A DNA stretch of 64,000 nucleotides from Marinobacter sp. MDS2. GTDB taxonomy: Bacteria > Pseudomonadota > Gammaproteobacteria > Pseudomonadales > Oleiphilaceae. Position 1 is the stretch's first letter, and every line of letters starts with the position of its first letter. The notes beneath the pieces are model-generated. The model searched no databases, was not told the DNA's origin, and saw only the letters and a list, made by a program, of their open reading frames with translations. The position numbers and the translations under genes are program-made. Positions 51,701 to 60,684 of this stretch are shown in pieces. Where the stretch lies: positions 124,001-188,000 of the forward strand of contig NZ_JAVAJF010000004.1 of the NCBI RefSeq assembly GCF_030718085.1. The letters run 5' to 3'.

Positions 51701-52865
51701 GATTCTCCGCAGATTCTTTCGTTGGCGGCTCGCCAGGACGCATCATGCGGTAGATTTCAACCAACGCTTCCAACGGAGTCCGGGTCGGATCGACACGCAG
51801 GGTGTCAGACATGAACGGACCACAGTCAAGGTCGTTGGTGTAGAGAGTTTCAAGCTCGGTGACACCGGCATCGAGGATCGTTTCCATCACCTCTTCGGTC
51901 AGCTCGGTGTTGCACTCAACCAGAACCTCACCGGTAGACGCATCGATCATGTCCTTGGCAAGAACCCGGCCGTACAGGTATTCCGTTGGAACTTCCAGCT
52001 CGGTAATACCCGCTTTCTCAAGCTGTTTGATATGACGAGCGGTAATCCGGCGCCCTTCTTCAGCAATGACATTACCTTCGTTATCCTTGATATCGAAGGT
52101 GGCTATGTCACCACGCAGACGGCTGGGAACCAGTTCAAGGTTACAAACCTCTTTGCCGATCGTGAACTTACTGGTCTCGAAGAACATGGCCAGCATTTGC
52201 TCTGAGGTGTAGCCCAGAGAGCGCAACAAGATCGAGGCCGGAAGCTTGCGTCGACGGTCAATACGAACGAAAACCGAATCTTTCGGATCGAATTCGAAGT
52301 CCAACCAAGAGCCACGGTAAGGAATCACTCGCGCTGAATACAACAGCTTACCAGACGAGTGAGTTTTGCCCTTGTCATGGTCAAAGAACACACCCGGCGA
52401 CCGGTGCAGCTGGGAAACAATAACGCGCTCGGTACCGTTAATAACGAAGGTACCGTTCTCGGTCATCAGGGGCATTTCGCCCATGTAGACTTCTTGTTCT
52501 TTAATGTCCTTGATCGCCTTGTTGGACGATTCTCTATCATAAATGATCAAGCGGACTTTCACCCGCAGCGGCGCCGCGTACGTAACGCCCCGGAGCTGAC
52601 ATTCCTTGACGTCAAATACCGGCTCGCCGATCCGATAGCTCACATACTCGAGCGCGGCGTTGCCAGAGTAGCTGACAATCGGGAATACGGATTTGAACGC
52701 TGCGTGAAGACCGGTTTCCCGGCGGTCCTCAGGAGCGGCTTCCATTTGAAGGAAGTCCCGGAACGAATCCAGCTGAATAGACAGCAAATAGGGGACGTCC
52801 ATCACGGAAGGCAATTTACTAAAGTCTTTGCGAATCCGCTTTTTTTCGGTGTAGGAGTAAGTCAT
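48789..52865 (-). CDS. rpoB: RNA polymerase beta subunit
   Basis: A 1358-residue beta subunit. Start [20 protein letters not shown] at 52865 aligns with E. coli; the two codons upstream (Met-Gln) were rejected. The rifampicin-binding cluster [20 protein letters not shown] near residue 520 carries wild-type residues. Other blocks include [14 protein letters not shown] and [11 protein letters not shown] in the C-terminal half. Transcribed from the rplKAJL unit, separated from rplL by a 242-bp region with two hairpins. Confidence 0.98.
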   Translation of the reverse strand: MTYSYTEKKRIRKDFSKLPSVMDVPYLLSIQLDSFRDFLQMEAAPEDRRETGLHAAFKSVFPIVSYSGNAALEYVSYRIGEPVFDVKECQLRGVTYAAPLRVKVRLIIYDRESSNKAIKDIKEQEVYMGEMPLMTENGTFVINGTERVIVSQLHRSPGVFFDHDKGKTHSSGKLLYSARVIPYRGSWLDFEFDPKDSVFVRIDRRRKLPASILLRSLGYTSEQMLAMFFETSKFTIGKEVCNLELVPSRLRGDIATFDIKDNEGNVIAEEGRRITARHIKQLEKAGITELEVPTEYLYGRVLAKDMIDASTGEVLVECNTELTEEVMETILDAGVTELETLYTNDLDCGPFMSDTLRVDPTRTPLEALVEIYRMMRPGEPPTKESAENLFNNLFFSEERYDLSAVGRMKLNRRLGREESTGEGILTHEDIIDVLKTLIAIRNGQGQVDDIDNLGNRRVRCVGEMAENQFRVGLVRVERAVRERLSLAESEGLMPQDLINAKPVAAAVKEFFGSSQLSQFMDQNNPLSEVTHKRRISALGPGGLTRERAGFEVRDVHPTHYGRVCPIETPEGPNIGLINSLATYARSNSYGFLESPYRKVVDGVVTDELVYLSAIEESNYVIAQASAATDEGKRLTDELVTVRHQNEFTVAPPEAVNFMDVSPRQVVSVAASLIPFLEHDDANRALMGANMQRQAVPTLISQVPLVGTGVERTVAQDSGVCVTARRGGVIESVDAARIVVRVNQSETEAGDAGVDIYNLTKYTRSNQNTCINQRSIVREGDEIARGDVLADGPSVDLGELALGQNMRIAFMPWNGYNFEDSILISEKVVQEDRLTTIHIQELTCVARDTKLGSEEITADIPNVGESALAKLDESGIVYIGAEVGPGDILVGKVTPKGETQLTPEEKLLRAIFGEKASDVKDTSQRVPTGTRGTVIDVQVFTRDGIEKDARAQAIEKEQLDKYRKDLKDEYRIVEGATFERLLVALKDQEVISGPGLKKGAKLDEAYLAELPRADWFKLRMKDEALNELLEKSEQGLEERKKEHEARFDDKKGKLQQGDDLAPGVLKIVKVYLAIKRRIQPGDKMAGRHGNKGVISAVMPIEDMPYDEFGNTVDIVLNPLGVPSRMNVGQVLETHLGAAAKGLGERISLMLDEQRKVAELRELLDQIYNHSDEVFKVDLDSLSDKEILELCNNLRGGVPMATPVFDGAEEAEVKRMLELAGLSTTGQTKLYDGRTGDAFDRPVTVGYMYILKLNHLIDDKMHARSTGSYSLVTQQPLGGKAQFGGQRFGEMEVWALEAYGAAYTLQEMLTVKSDDVNGRTKMYKNIVDGDHRMEPGMPESFNVLVKEIRSLGIDIELESE

Positions 52866-53037
52866 CTGCATTCCCCAGCTTTAGACCTGATACCTGGTAT
52901 CAAGAAGCAATCATGTGTTCTGCTTCGGGGCCGAGTTGCTCGGCATATTGCGCCGCCTTGAACAAGACTCTGGCTGCAGGTTATACATCTGAGATTAACC
53001 TGATATAGCCCACCAGACTCTATAGCATATACAACAC

Positions 53038-53067
53038 AAAAAGGCCGGTGGCATATTGCCACCAGCC
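53038..53067 (-). terminator. rplL–rpoB attenuator hairpin
   Basis: Minus strand GGCTGGTGGC–AATAT–GCCACCGGCC then TTTTT, 40 bp after rplL. This is the place where E. coli partially terminates so that ribosomal protein output exceeds RNA polymerase output. A second perfect hairpin (CCGCGCC–TAC–GGCGCGG, 53071–53087) lies just before it. Confidence 0.82.
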
Positions 53068-53107
53068 TCGCCGCGCCTACGGCGCGGTGTCGATCAACAA
53101 CCGACTA

Positions 53108-53482
53108 TTACTTAAGCTCAACAGAAGCGCCTGCTTCCTCAAGCTTCTTCTTGGCTTCTTCAGCCTCTTCCTTGCTAGCGCCTTCCTTAACAGTAGAAGG
53201 AGCGCCGTCAACCATTTCTTTCGCTTCTTTCAGGCCAAGACCTGTCAGCTCACGAACGGCCTTGATGGCGTTAACTTTCTTCTCGCCAGCACCGGTCAGA
53301 ACAACGTCAAATTCAGTCTGCTCTTCAGCGGCTTCGCCACCGGCAGCAGCTGCAGGCGCAGCAGCAACAGCTGCAGCGGCAGAAACGTTGAACTTCTCTT
53401 CCATAGCTTCAACGAGCTCAACAACTTCCATTACGCTCATTTCAGCAATTGCATTCAAAATATCGTCTTTAGACAGAGCCAT
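53108..53482 (-). CDS. rplL: 50S ribosomal protein L7/L12
   Basis: L7/L12, 124 residues, the stalk protein that recruits translation factors. N-terminal dimer domain (about 1–35), Ala/Gly-rich hinge ([20 protein letters not shown], about 36–56), C-terminal factor-binding domain with [19 protein letters not shown]. Follows rplJ by 39 bp. Confidence 0.98.
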   Translation of the reverse strand: MALSKDDILNAIAEMSVMEVVELVEAMEEKFNVSAAAAVAAAPAAAAGGEAAEEQTEFDVVLTGAGEKKVNAIKAVRELTGLGLKEAKEMVDGAPSTVKEGASKEEAEEAKKKLEEAGASVELK

Positions 53483-53521
53483 GACTTTCTCCCAAAAAAT
53501 AAAATATGGTGTTCAACAGAA

Positions 53522-54052
53522 TCAAGCAGCGTCTTGCTTCTGGTCGCGAACTGCAGCTACTACACGTGTAATTCTGCCCGGAATATCGTTCAGAGTACGT
53601 GCAAGCTTGGTTACTGGTGCCTGTGTAACAATAGCCAGCTTCGTCAACGCTTCGTGCAGCGTCGGCAGAGTGGCCAGGCGATCGATTTGCTCTGCACCCA
53701 TCAGCTCACCGCCGACAGCCAGACCTTTGATCTCGAAAGCCTCTTTTTCTTTGGCGAAATCCTTCAACAGGCGCGCAGCGGCACCCGGATCTTCCATTGA
53801 AAAAGCCAGAATGGTCGGACCAACCAACGCAGAATCGATGCACTCGAACTCAGTACCTTTAATCGCAATCTTGGCAAGATTGTTACGAACAACCTGCAGA
53901 TGTACGTTTTCAGCACGAGCCTTGGCACGAAGCGCCGTCATGTCACCAGAGGTAACACCACGATAGTCAGCCAAAACCACAGACAGAGCAGCACCAGCAG
54001 TCTCGTTGACTTCAGCGACGATCGCCTTCTTGTCTTCGAGTCTAATTGCCAC
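53522..54052 (-). CDS. rplJ: 50S ribosomal protein L10
   Basis: L10, 176 residues, the base of the L7/L12 stalk. Starts [19 protein letters not shown]; conserved [15 protein letters not shown] and RVVRNNLA-type segment ([16 protein letters not shown]). With L7/L12 it represses its own mRNA in E. coli through the upstream leader; a matching leader is present here. Confidence 0.98.
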   Translation of the reverse strand: MAIRLEDKKAIVAEVNETAGAALSVVLADYRGVTSGDMTALRAKARAENVHLQVVRNNLAKIAIKGTEFECIDSALVGPTILAFSMEDPGAAARLLKDFAKEKEAFEIKGLAVGGELMGAEQIDRLATLPTLHEALTKLAIVTQAPVTKLARTLNDIPGRITRVVAAVRDQKQDAA

Positions 54053-54267
54053 TGGATTTCTCCTCGATTTCGCCGGGACAACCCCGGCAAACCCATCATT
54101 GCCCTTTAGACAAAGGGCGCCTTACGGTGTTTGGGTTCAGAGAGAACGTCTTCACACCGTCTGCGTAGGCGTTGCTTTAACCCGTGCGGCTCTTGTTGCC
54201 AAGAGCCTCGGGGGCCTACGGTCTTTGACAGCCTCGGCTTCCGCCTAGACTACAAAGTAACTACTGA
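54053..54267 (-). ncRNA. putative L10 leader (ribosomal protein autoregulatory mRNA element)
   Basis: The 215-nt gap between rplA and rplJ is rich in paired segments. They include GGCTCTTG–GCAA–CAAGAGCC and a GGGTT...AACCC closing pair around a GACGGTGTGAAGACG region. This is the position and general design of the L10 leader, which binds L10–(L12)4. I could not fold it or score it against the family model. No clear promoter is seen inside. Confidence 0.55.
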
Positions 54268-54966
54268 TCAGAGGCTCAAAGAACCCTGGTCAATAGTCAG
54301 GCCAGGACCCATGGTCGACGAGATGGTGATCTTCTTCAGATACACACCTTTAGACGACGCAGGCTTGGCCTTTTTAAGGTCTGCAATCAGAGCCTCAAGG
54401 TTTTCCTTGATGTTCTGAGCAGTAAATTCAACATTACCCAGCGGAGCGTGGATAATACCGTTCTTGTCAGTACGGTAGCGAACCTGACCGGCCTTGGCGT
54501 TCTTAACAGCAGTTTCAACGTCTGCAGTTACGGTGCCAACCTTCGGGTTAGGCATCAGGCCACGCGGCCCCAGGATCTGGCCCAGCTGACCAACAACACG
54601 CATTGCGTCCGGGGTTGCAATAACCACGTCGAAATCCATGTTGCCTTTCTTAACTTCTTCAGCCAAATCGTCCATACCAACGATGTCTGCGCCAGCAGCG
54701 GTCGCTTTTTCAGCGTTTGCACCCTGAGTAAAGACAGCTACGCGTACACTTTTTCCGGTACCGTGTGGCAGAACTGTGCTGCTACGTACTACCTGGTCAG
54801 ATTTACGTGCATCTACACCCAGGTTTACAGCAACATCGACAGACTCTTTGAACTTAACAGCCTGACCTACTTCAGACAGCAGGGCGACCGCCTCGTCCAC
54901 AGAGTATGCACGGGTAGAGTCTACTTTTTCAGCGATCAGCTGCTTACGCTTGCTCAACTTAGCCAT
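54268..54966 (-). CDS. rplA: 50S ribosomal protein L1
   Basis: L1, 232 residues, the mobile stalk that moves E-site tRNA; also a translational repressor of rplKA. Starts [16 protein letters not shown]; signature [32 protein letters not shown] intact. Separated from rplK by one base, so the two are coupled. Confidence 0.98.
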   Translation of the reverse strand: MAKLSKRKQLIAEKVDSTRAYSVDEAVALLSEVGQAVKFKESVDVAVNLGVDARKSDQVVRSSTVLPHGTGKSVRVAVFTQGANAEKATAAGADIVGMDDLAEEVKKGNMDFDVVIATPDAMRVVGQLGQILGPRGLMPNPKVGTVTADVETAVKNAKAGQVRYRTDKNGIIHAPLGNVEFTAQNIKENLEALIADLKKAKPASSKGVYLKKITISSTMGPGLTIDQGSLSL

Positions 54967-54967
54967 C

Positions 54968-55399
54968 TTACAGACCCTCCACAGTCAGGCCCATACTACG
55001 GGCTGTTCCGGCAATGGTACGAACCGCTGCGTCCATATCGGCCGCCGTCAGATCCGGTTCTTTGGTCTTGGCAATCTCTTCGAGCTGAGCGCGCGTTACG
55101 GTGCCAACCTTTTCAGTATTGGGGCGACCGGAACCACTCTTAACACCTGCAGCCTTCTTCAACAGAACCGGCGCCGGCGGAGTCTTGGTAATAAAGGTAA
55201 AGCTGCGGTCACTGTAAACAGTGATAACAGTTGGAATCGGCAGACCAGGTTCAACACCTTGGGTCTGGGCGTTAAACGCCTTACAAAATTCCATGATGTT
55301 TACGCCGCGCTGACCCAGAGCAGGACCAACGGGGGGACTTGGGTTGGCCTGACCGGCAGCAACCTGAAGCTTGATATACGCTTCAATCTTCTTTGCCAT
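54968..55399 (-). CDS. rplK: 50S ribosomal protein L11
   Basis: L11, 143 residues, binds the GTPase-associated centre of 23S rRNA and is needed for RelA activation. N terminus [34 protein letters not shown] with the conserved Pro-rich helix. First gene after the nusG terminator; no strong promoter is visible in the 118-bp gap. Confidence 0.98.
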   Translation of the reverse strand: MAKKIEAYIKLQVAAGQANPSPPVGPALGQRGVNIMEFCKAFNAQTQGVEPGLPIPTVITVYSDRSFTFITKTPPAPVLLKKAAGVKSGSGRPNTEKVGTVTRAQLEEIAKTKEPDLTAADMDAAVRTIAGTARSMGLTVEGL

Positions 55400-55466
55400 G
55401 ATAGTTCTCCTATGGGTTCAAACGCCTTTCGGCTCCCCGGTGATGACGCCTGCACTCTGCAGACAC

Positions 55467-55497
55467 AAAAAGCCCGCTACGCCGTGGCGAGCGAGCT
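55467..55497 (-). terminator. terminator/attenuator after nusG
   Basis: Minus strand AGCTCGCT–(CGCC ACG GCG T)–AGCGGGCT then TTTT, 20 bp after the nusG stop. The stem has one G·U pair and an inner 4-bp stem. Confidence 0.75.
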
Positions 55498-55517
55498 CTA
55501 ATTTTCTAAGCCTGCTG

Positions 55518-56051
55518 TCAGTCTTTCTCGACCTGACCAAACTCCAGCTCTACCGGAGTCGAACGACCAAAGATCAGTACAGCAACCTTGACACGACTCT
55601 TGTCGTAATCCACTTCTTCGACCACACCATTAAAGTCGGCGAAGGGCCCTTCGATAACCCGAACAACCTCACCCGGCTCAAACAAAGTCTTGGGCTTAGG
55701 CTTATCTGCACCACTCTCTACGCGGCGCAGAATGGCTTCGGCTTCCCGCTCGGTGATCGGTGCTGGCTTTTCTTTGGTACCACCAATGAAGCCAAGCACA
55801 CGCGGGGTATCTTTAACCAAGTGCCAAGACTCGTCATCCAGTTCCATCTGAACCAGAACATAGCCGGGGTAAAACTTGCGTTCGCTCTTGCGCTTTTTCC
55901 CGTCGCGCATCTCGACAACTTCCTCGGTCGGAACCAGGATGTCGCCAAACTTGTCTTCCATGCTTTCCAGAGCAACTCGCTCCTTAAGAGCGCGCATTAC
56001 CTGCTTCTCAAAGCCAGAATACGCATGAACGACGTACCAGCGCTTAGCCAT
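55518..56051 (-). CDS. nusG: transcription termination/antitermination factor NusG
   Basis: NusG, 177 residues. The NGN domain (1–115, [22 protein letters not shown]) contacts RNA polymerase, and the C-terminal KOW domain ([23 protein letters not shown]) binds Rho or S10. Start at 56051 by homology; the 21 upstream codons overlap secE. Lies 11 bp after secE, as in E. coli. Confidence 0.97.
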   Translation of the reverse strand: MAKRWYVVHAYSGFEKQVMRALKERVALESMEDKFGDILVPTEEVVEMRDGKKRKSERKFYPGYVLVQMELDDESWHLVKDTPRVLGFIGGTKEKPAPITEREAEAILRRVESGADKPKPKTLFEPGEVVRVIEGPFADFNGVVEEVDYDKSRVKVAVLIFGRSTPVELEFGQVEKD

Positions 56052-56062
56052 TGACACTCCTG

Positions 56063-56431
56063 TTAACCGATAAAGCCGGCGACAAGCCAACTGATCAGCG
56101 AGTCCATACCCCACAAAATCAACGAGACAACCAGCACAAACACCACAACAATAACGGTCGTCTGCACCAGCTCAGGTCTTGTGGGCCACACCACTTTCCG
56201 GATCTCTACACGCGCCTCTTTAAGCAGCGTCGCAAAACGGCGACCTTTATCGGTCTGCAGCGCAACATAAGCCGCCACAACACCCAACGCCACGAGAGCC
56301 AAAACCCGGTACAGCACGGACTCGGAACTGAAATACTGATTGCCTACCACTCCGGCAGCAATCAAAACGAAAACAACCAGCCATTTCACTAGATCGAAAC
56401 GACTGGATGATTGAACGGCTCTTGACTCCAT
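56063..56431 (-). CDS. secE: protein translocase subunit SecE
   Basis: SecE, 122 residues, with three membrane segments (about 14–32, 42–60, 95–115) like the E. coli form. The conserved amphipathic segment [16 protein letters not shown] (here [21 protein letters not shown]) clamps SecY. Start [10 protein letters not shown] at 56431 was preferred because the 21 codons before it cover the tRNA-Trp gene. Confidence 0.95.
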   Translation of the reverse strand: MESRAVQSSSRFDLVKWLVVFVLIAAGVVGNQYFSSESVLYRVLALVALGVVAAYVALQTDKGRRFATLLKEARVEIRKVVWPTRPELVQTTVIVVVFVLVVSLILWGMDSLISWLVAGFIG

Positions 56432-56464
56432 AGGAATCAGCTTATGTATCCGGATGTTAAAAAA

Positions 56465-56540
<76 letters not shown>

Positions 56541-56577
56541 GCACCGAAACAACTCAGTGCAACACTACACTGTACAG

Positions 56578-56599
56578 CGAGTAACCCGAAGGTTACTCG
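56578..56599 (-). other. UUCG-capped hairpin over the tufB stop codon
   Basis: CGAGTAACC–TTCG–GGTTACTCG on the minus strand: a perfect 9-bp stem with the very stable UUCG loop, containing the tufB TAA stop. No T-run follows, so it more likely marks a processing or stability site between tufB and tRNA-Trp than a terminator. Confidence 0.8.
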
Positions 56600-57789
56600 A
56601 TAATCTTTGCAACAACACCGGCACCAACGGTACGGCCGCCTTCACGAATCGCGAAGCGCAGACCATCTTCCATGGCGATCGGAGCGATCAGAGTAACAAC
56701 CATCTGAACGTTGTCACCTGGCATTACCATCTCAACACCTTCCGGCAGCTCGCAAGAACCGGTCACGTCAGTGGTCCGGAAGTAGAACTGAGGACGGTAG
56801 CCCTTGAAGAACGGAGTATGACGACCACCTTCTTCTTTGGACAATACGTACACTTCACACTCAAACTTGGTGTGCGGGTTGATAGAACCCGGTACGCACA
56901 GAACCTGACCACGCTCAACGTCGTCACGCTTGGTACCACGCAGCAGAACACCTACGTTCTCACCAGCACGACCTTCGTCCAGCAGCTTACGGAACATCTC
57001 AACGCCAGTACAAGTTGTCTTCACAGTATCTTTGATACCAACGATTTCAACTTCTTCACCAACCTTGATGATACCGCGCTCTACACGACCGGTTACAACA
57101 GTACCACGGCCAGAGATAGAGAATACGTCCTCGATCGGCATCAGGAACGGCTGATCAACAGCACGCTCAGGATCCGGGATGTACGCATCCAGAGCTTCTA
57201 CCAGCTTCTTAACAGCGGTAGTACCCATTTCGTTGTCGTCTTTGCCTTCCAGAGCCATCAACGCCGAACCGGTAACGATCGGAGTGTCGTCGCCCGGGAA
57301 GTCGTACATGCTCAGCAGGTCACGAACTTCCATCTCAACCAGCTCAAGCAACTCTTCATCGTCTACCATGTCCGCTTTGTTCAGGAACACAACGATGTAA
57401 GGAACGCCAACCTGACGAGACAGCAGGATGTGCTCACGAGTCTGCGGCATAGGGCCGTCAGCTGCGGAACAAACCAGGATCGCGCCATCCATCTGAGCCG
57501 CACCAGTGATCATGTTTTTAACATAGTCAGCGTGGCCCGGGCAGTCTACGTGTGCGTAGTGACGGCTTGGGGAATCGTACTCAACGTGTGAAGTGGCGAT
57601 GGTTATACCACGTGCACGCTCTTCCGGTGCGTTATCGATCTGGTCGAAAGCACTTGCAGAACCTGTACCCCAAACTTCGTGACATACACGAGTCAGAGCA
57701 GCGGTCAGAGTGGTCTTACCATGGTCAACGTGACCGATGGTACCGACGTTAACGTGCGGCTTACTACGTTCAAATTTTTCTTTAGACAT
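56593..57789 (-). CDS. tufB: elongation factor Tu (copy B)
   Basis: EF-Tu, 398 residues, with the same protein sequence as tufA. G motifs [16 protein letters not shown] and NKADM are present. Start [10 protein letters not shown] at 57789 is preceded by AGGGGG; the seven upstream codons were rejected. Lies 52 bp after tRNA-Thr(GGT) and 52 bp before tRNA-Trp, so its mRNA is probably cut out of a tRNA–mRNA precursor, as in E. coli. Confidence 0.98.
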   Translation of the reverse strand: MSKEKFERSKPHVNVGTIGHVDHGKTTLTAALTRVCHEVWGTGSASAFDQIDNAPEERARGITIATSHVEYDSPSRHYAHVDCPGHADYVKNMITGAAQMDGAILVCSAADGPMPQTREHILLSRQVGVPYIVVFLNKADMVDDEELLELVEMEVRDLLSMYDFPGDDTPIVTGSALMALEGKDDNEMGTTAVKKLVEALDAYIPDPERAVDQPFLMPIEDVFSISGRGTVVTGRVERGIIKVGEEVEIVGIKDTVKTTCTGVEMFRKLLDEGRAGENVGVLLRGTKRDDVERGQVLCVPGSINPHTKFECEVYVLSKEEGGRHTPFFKGYRPQFYFRTTDVTGSCELPEGVEMVMPGDNVQMVVTLIAPIAMEDGLRFAIREGGRTVGAGVVAKIIE

Positions 57790-57841
57790 TCGACCAATCC
57801 CCCTAATCAACCAGGACCGTAACGTTGACCGGAATTAAAAG

Positions 57842-57917
57842 TGGAGCTCATGACCGGAATTGAACCGGTGACCTCATCCTTACCAAGGATGTGCTCTACC
57901 GACTGAGCTACATGAGC
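57842..57917 (-). tRNA. tRNA-Thr (anticodon GGT)
   Basis: 76 nt with CCA. Acceptor GCTCATG / CATGAGC, anticodon loop TTGGTAA, T arm ACCGG–TTCAATT–CCGGT. Equivalent to thrT in the E. coli thrU-tyrU-glyT-thrT-tufB operon. Confidence 0.96.
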
Positions 57918-57929
57918 GAAAAACTAAAT

Positions 57930-58004
<75 letters not shown>

Positions 58005-58014
58005 GAGCAATAAG

Positions 58015-58098
58015 TGGTGGAGGGGGCTGGATTCGAACCAGCGAAGCTTTCGCGTCAGATTTACAGTCTGATCCCTTTGGCCACTCGGGAACCCCTCC
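58015..58098 (-). tRNA. tRNA-Tyr (anticodon GTA)
   Basis: 84 nt with CCA and a long variable arm, as expected for a class II tRNA. Acceptor GGAGGGG / CCCCTCC, anticodon loop CTGTAAA. Equivalent to tyrU. Confidence 0.96.
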
Positions 58099-58138
58099 AG
58101 TACAAACCCGCTTCGCGGATCTGCTCAAAACTAAAAAG

Positions 58139-58214
58139 TGGAGCTGGCGGACGGAATCGAACCCCCGACCTGCTGATTACAAGTCAGCTGCTCTACCAAC
58201 TGAGCTACGCCAGC
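58139..58214 (-). tRNA. tRNA-Thr (anticodon TGT)
   Basis: 76 nt with CCA. Acceptor GCTGGCG / CGCCAGC, anticodon loop CTTGTAA. First gene of the tRNA–tufB operon, equivalent to thrU. Confidence 0.96.
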
Positions 58215-58242
58215 TCACATTCGCTCGTTCAGCGAGGGCGGT

Positions 58243-58271
58243 ATACTACGGATTTTTTTCTGATGTTGCAA
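58243..58271 (-). promoter_or_regulatory. sigma-70 promoter of the tRNA–tufB operon
   Basis: Minus strand TTGCAA (58266–58271), 17-bp spacer, TAGTAT (58243–58248), then the GC-rich ACCGCCC. It overlaps the 3' end of the SPOR gene. The -35 box is repeated 5 bp upstream as TTGCAA (58277–58282); as the hexamer is itself palindromic, this forms another inverted repeat. Confidence 0.8.
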
Positions 58272-58884
58272 CACCTTTGCAAGCGTTACGTTCGATGAAA
58301 TCGAAATTCCCATCAAAATCCGCTTCAACCGCTTGAAGCACTTCGGATTCCCTCGGCGATTCAACCTTAAAAGCGAGCGCGTATCCTATCCGATTACGAG
58401 GGAACTTGGCCAGTGTTACGTTCAAATTTTCCGACTTTTTTTCGCTCGCCAGTTTTTTGGCGGCCTCAAGGGACTCAAACATACCTAATGAAACGGCATT
58501 TTTGTATTGCCCCCTAGTAACGACGTAAACATCGGCACCTTGTGAACGCAAGGCCTCTGAGAGCAGTCGGGCACCTGCTTCTGACTGAGGCGGCACCAAA
58601 ACCCAATGCAAAGGCTTCAATGATTCGGCCTTCGATTCCACCCGATACTCCAGATTAGCAGTCCGGCCGAGCGCATTTGCCTCCGATGGGGATTTAAACC
58701 ATCCGACAGTGATGCAAACATGCCCGCTTTCAGGCCCGGGGTGTATTCCTTGCTCCGTCTTAAGGCTTGCCACCCTGGGCAAGCCACCCGCGGCAGTCGA
58801 ACTCACCGCAGGCAACGCCAACCTCTCCGGCAACAACCAAAGCACCGCATTGAGTAGTGCCAAGCATAACGCCAGCCACTTCAT
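58246..58884 (-). CDS. SPOR-domain protein
   Basis: A 212-residue protein with an N-terminal membrane anchor or signal segment (MKWLALCLALLNAVLWLL). A C-terminal SPOR-like region lies at about 95–190 (HWVLVPPQSEAGARLLSEAL, DVYVVTRGQYKNAVSLGMF, AAKKLASEK). SPOR domains bind denuded peptidoglycan, often at the division septum, so a periplasmic envelope role is inferred. The start at 58884 overlaps the coaX stop (ATGA); an open frame 19 codons longer lies within coaX and was rejected. Third gene of the birA–coaX unit. Its end overlaps the tRNA promoter. Confidence 0.8.
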   Translation of the reverse strand: MKWLALCLALLNAVLWLLPERLALPAVSSTAAGGLPRVASLKTEQGIHPGPESGHVCITVGWFKSPSEANALGRTANLEYRVESKAESLKPLHWVLVPPQSEAGARLLSEALRSQGADVYVVTRGQYKNAVSLGMFESLEAAKKLASEKKSENLNVTLAKFPRNRIGYALAFKVESPRESEVLQAVEADFDGNFDFIERNACKGVATSEKNP

Positions 58885-59615
58885 ATTAAGCCATCCTGTG
58901 CGACCACCTTTTGCAGCCCATCGAGCACAAGCCCCCGACAATGCCTGGCTTCCAAGCCCAACCCAATAAACCGGCTTGCGTCACCGCCGGTTACCAGTAT
59001 ATGCCGCAAGCCGTATGTCGTTGCATCGCGATGCGTTTGCCGAATAACACCTTCAGTAAGCCATGCCAAACCATGGTTGGCACATTCGCCCGTTGTTTTC
59101 CCTGGTCGAGTATTAAGCTGATCATCAACCTCAAAACCAATCCTTGCAGCATCTAACTTTAGGCTCCGGCGCATCATTCCCAGGCCCGGCAGGATAAACC
59201 CACCGAGGTGCAGCCCGTTGTCATTGACATAGTCCACGGTCACGGCACTGCCAGCATCTATGATTGCGCAACCTGCCTTATAATGCTCCCAGGCCGCAAC
59301 CATGGCATGCCAACGGTCCGCCCCCATTCTGGATACGTCCTGATACGAGTTTTGTAATCCGTTTCGCTCAGATTCGCTCCAGTAAAAACGAATCGGAGCC
59401 GGGGTCACCTTAACAACCTCAGCTTCCAGTGCGCTCTGACTGGCTTCGGAGCCCACCGTTGAGACACAGACCTGACTGATCCGATCTGCGTAGGGCACCA
59501 GCTTGCTAAACGGCTCAGGCTCACGCAAATCGGCAGCGCCAACAGCAACGCTTTCTACTCCGCTTATTAAACGCCACTTAATTCGGGTATTTCCTGAATC
59601 GATAAGTAAGATCAC
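58881..59615 (-). CDS. coaX: type III pantothenate kinase
   Basis: A 244-residue CoaX, which phosphorylates pantothenate as the first step of coenzyme A synthesis and is insensitive to CoA feedback. The ASKHA fold is seen in MILLIDSGNTRIKWRL (phosphate 1, with Asp6), GADRWHAMVAAWEHY, AIIDAGSAVTVDYV (phosphate 2) and LHLGGFILPGLGMMRRSL. It overlaps birA and the SPOR gene by 4 bp each. This birA–coaX pairing is standard in Pseudomonas relatives. Confidence 0.95.
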   Translation of the reverse strand: MILLIDSGNTRIKWRLISGVESVAVGAADLREPEPFSKLVPYADRISQVCVSTVGSEASQSALEAEVVKVTPAPIRFYWSESERNGLQNSYQDVSRMGADRWHAMVAAWEHYKAGCAIIDAGSAVTVDYVNDNGLHLGGFILPGLGMMRRSLKLDAARIGFEVDDQLNTRPGKTTGECANHGLAWLTEGVIRQTHRDATTYGLRHILVTGGDASRFIGLGLEARHCRGLVLDGLQKVVAQDGLI

Positions 59616-60577
59616 ACACTCACCCGCAAGCTGATATCTCCAGCCATCACCGAAACCCGTCCAGTGGCTGTATCGAGCTGATAGTTACCGCCCACATCCA
59701 CGCCCCCGCCAATACCGGAAAGAGTGCCGTCTTTTGCCGATAAAGGCTGACCGAGAAAGATGTCATGTCCTTGCCACTCGTCTCTGAACGCTGAAAAGCC
59801 GCCGTTTTCGAACTGTTCCATCACCGCAGCCACTTCATTGATCACAGAAGCCGCCAATTCGTTTCGAACCCACGCATGATCAGGCCAATACCTGGCGAGG
59901 CTGGTCCAAGGTTGATCCACATCGGTTGCCTCTGTCATGTGAACATTAATCCCGAGGCCCGCGATCACTTGAACCTGCCCTTCCTGCAACTCGCCCTGTA
60001 TCTCAACCAGAATGCCGCCGAATTTCTTTCCACCTGCGTAGAGGTCATTTGGCCACTTCAACCCCGCCCCGGTCACGCCCAAAGCGTTCAAAGCCCTGAC
60101 GACAGCCACTCCCAACACCAGACTCAGGCCACTTAACCCTTCGAACCCACCCCGAAGCGTCAAACCCATACTCATATACAGATTCTGCCCCTTGGGACTG
60201 GACCAGTTACGACCTCGCCGGCCGCGCCCCTCAGTTTGGGCATCAGCTAAGACAACCGGCATCGCCGAGCCAGGCGCCAACAATTTTCGGGCCACTTCGG
60301 CGTTGGTCGAGTCCACCTCCTTCAGCACGACCAGTTCCACGCGCTCGGCACTCTCTTTCGCCAAATTTTCGACAATTTTGCGCTGATCCAACAAGTCGAG
60401 CGCAGTTACTAACTGATACCCCTGGCCTCGGATCGTCTTCACTTCAATTCCTTCCGCTACAACCTTTCGAATCTGCTTCCAGACAGCTGTACGCGAAACC
60501 CCTAACTGTTGGGCTAACGACTCGCCGGAGTGAACGCGATGGTCTCCGAGTAGGTCTAACAAGGTGTTGGGTTTCAT
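59612..60577 (-). CDS. birA: biotin–protein ligase / biotin operon repressor
   Basis: A 321-residue bifunctional BirA. The N-terminal winged helix (residues 1–60, SLAQQLGVSRTAVWKQI) should bind the bio operator. The central ligase domain has GRGRRGRNW (117–125, biotinyl-AMP loop), and KWPNDLYAGGKKFGGIL follows. It attaches biotin to acetyl-CoA carboxylase. Start MKPNTLLDLLGDHRVHSG at 60577 matches the family; the 21 upstream codons overlap the leader. Length equals E. coli BirA (321). Confidence 0.96.
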   Translation of the reverse strand: MKPNTLLDLLGDHRVHSGESLAQQLGVSRTAVWKQIRKVVAEGIEVKTIRGQGYQLVTALDLLDQRKIVENLAKESAERVELVVLKEVDSTNAEVARKLLAPGSAMPVVLADAQTEGRGRRGRNWSSPKGQNLYMSMGLTLRGGFEGLSGLSLVLGVAVVRALNALGVTGAGLKWPNDLYAGGKKFGGILVEIQGELQEGQVQVIAGLGINVHMTEATDVDQPWTSLARYWPDHAWVRNELAASVINEVAAVMEQFENGGFSAFRDEWQGHDIFLGQPLSAKDGTLSGIGGGVDVGGNYQLDTATGRVSVMAGDISLRVSV

Positions 60578-60630
60578 TAGATTGCTTCCAGACAAGAAAT
60601 GACTGAGCAGGATTAAACAACAGGAAGCGC

Positions 60631-60665
60631 AAAAAAACAAAAGGGCAGCGTATTTGCTGCCCTTT
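60631..60665 (-). terminator. intrinsic terminator of the exported-protein operon
   Basis: Minus strand AAAGGGCAGC–6-nt loop–GCTGCCCTTT followed by TGTTTTTTTGC, 20 bp after the 801-aa gene and 54 bp before birA. Confidence 0.88.
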
Positions 60666-60684
60666 CTGCCGCCTTGCTTGGTGT

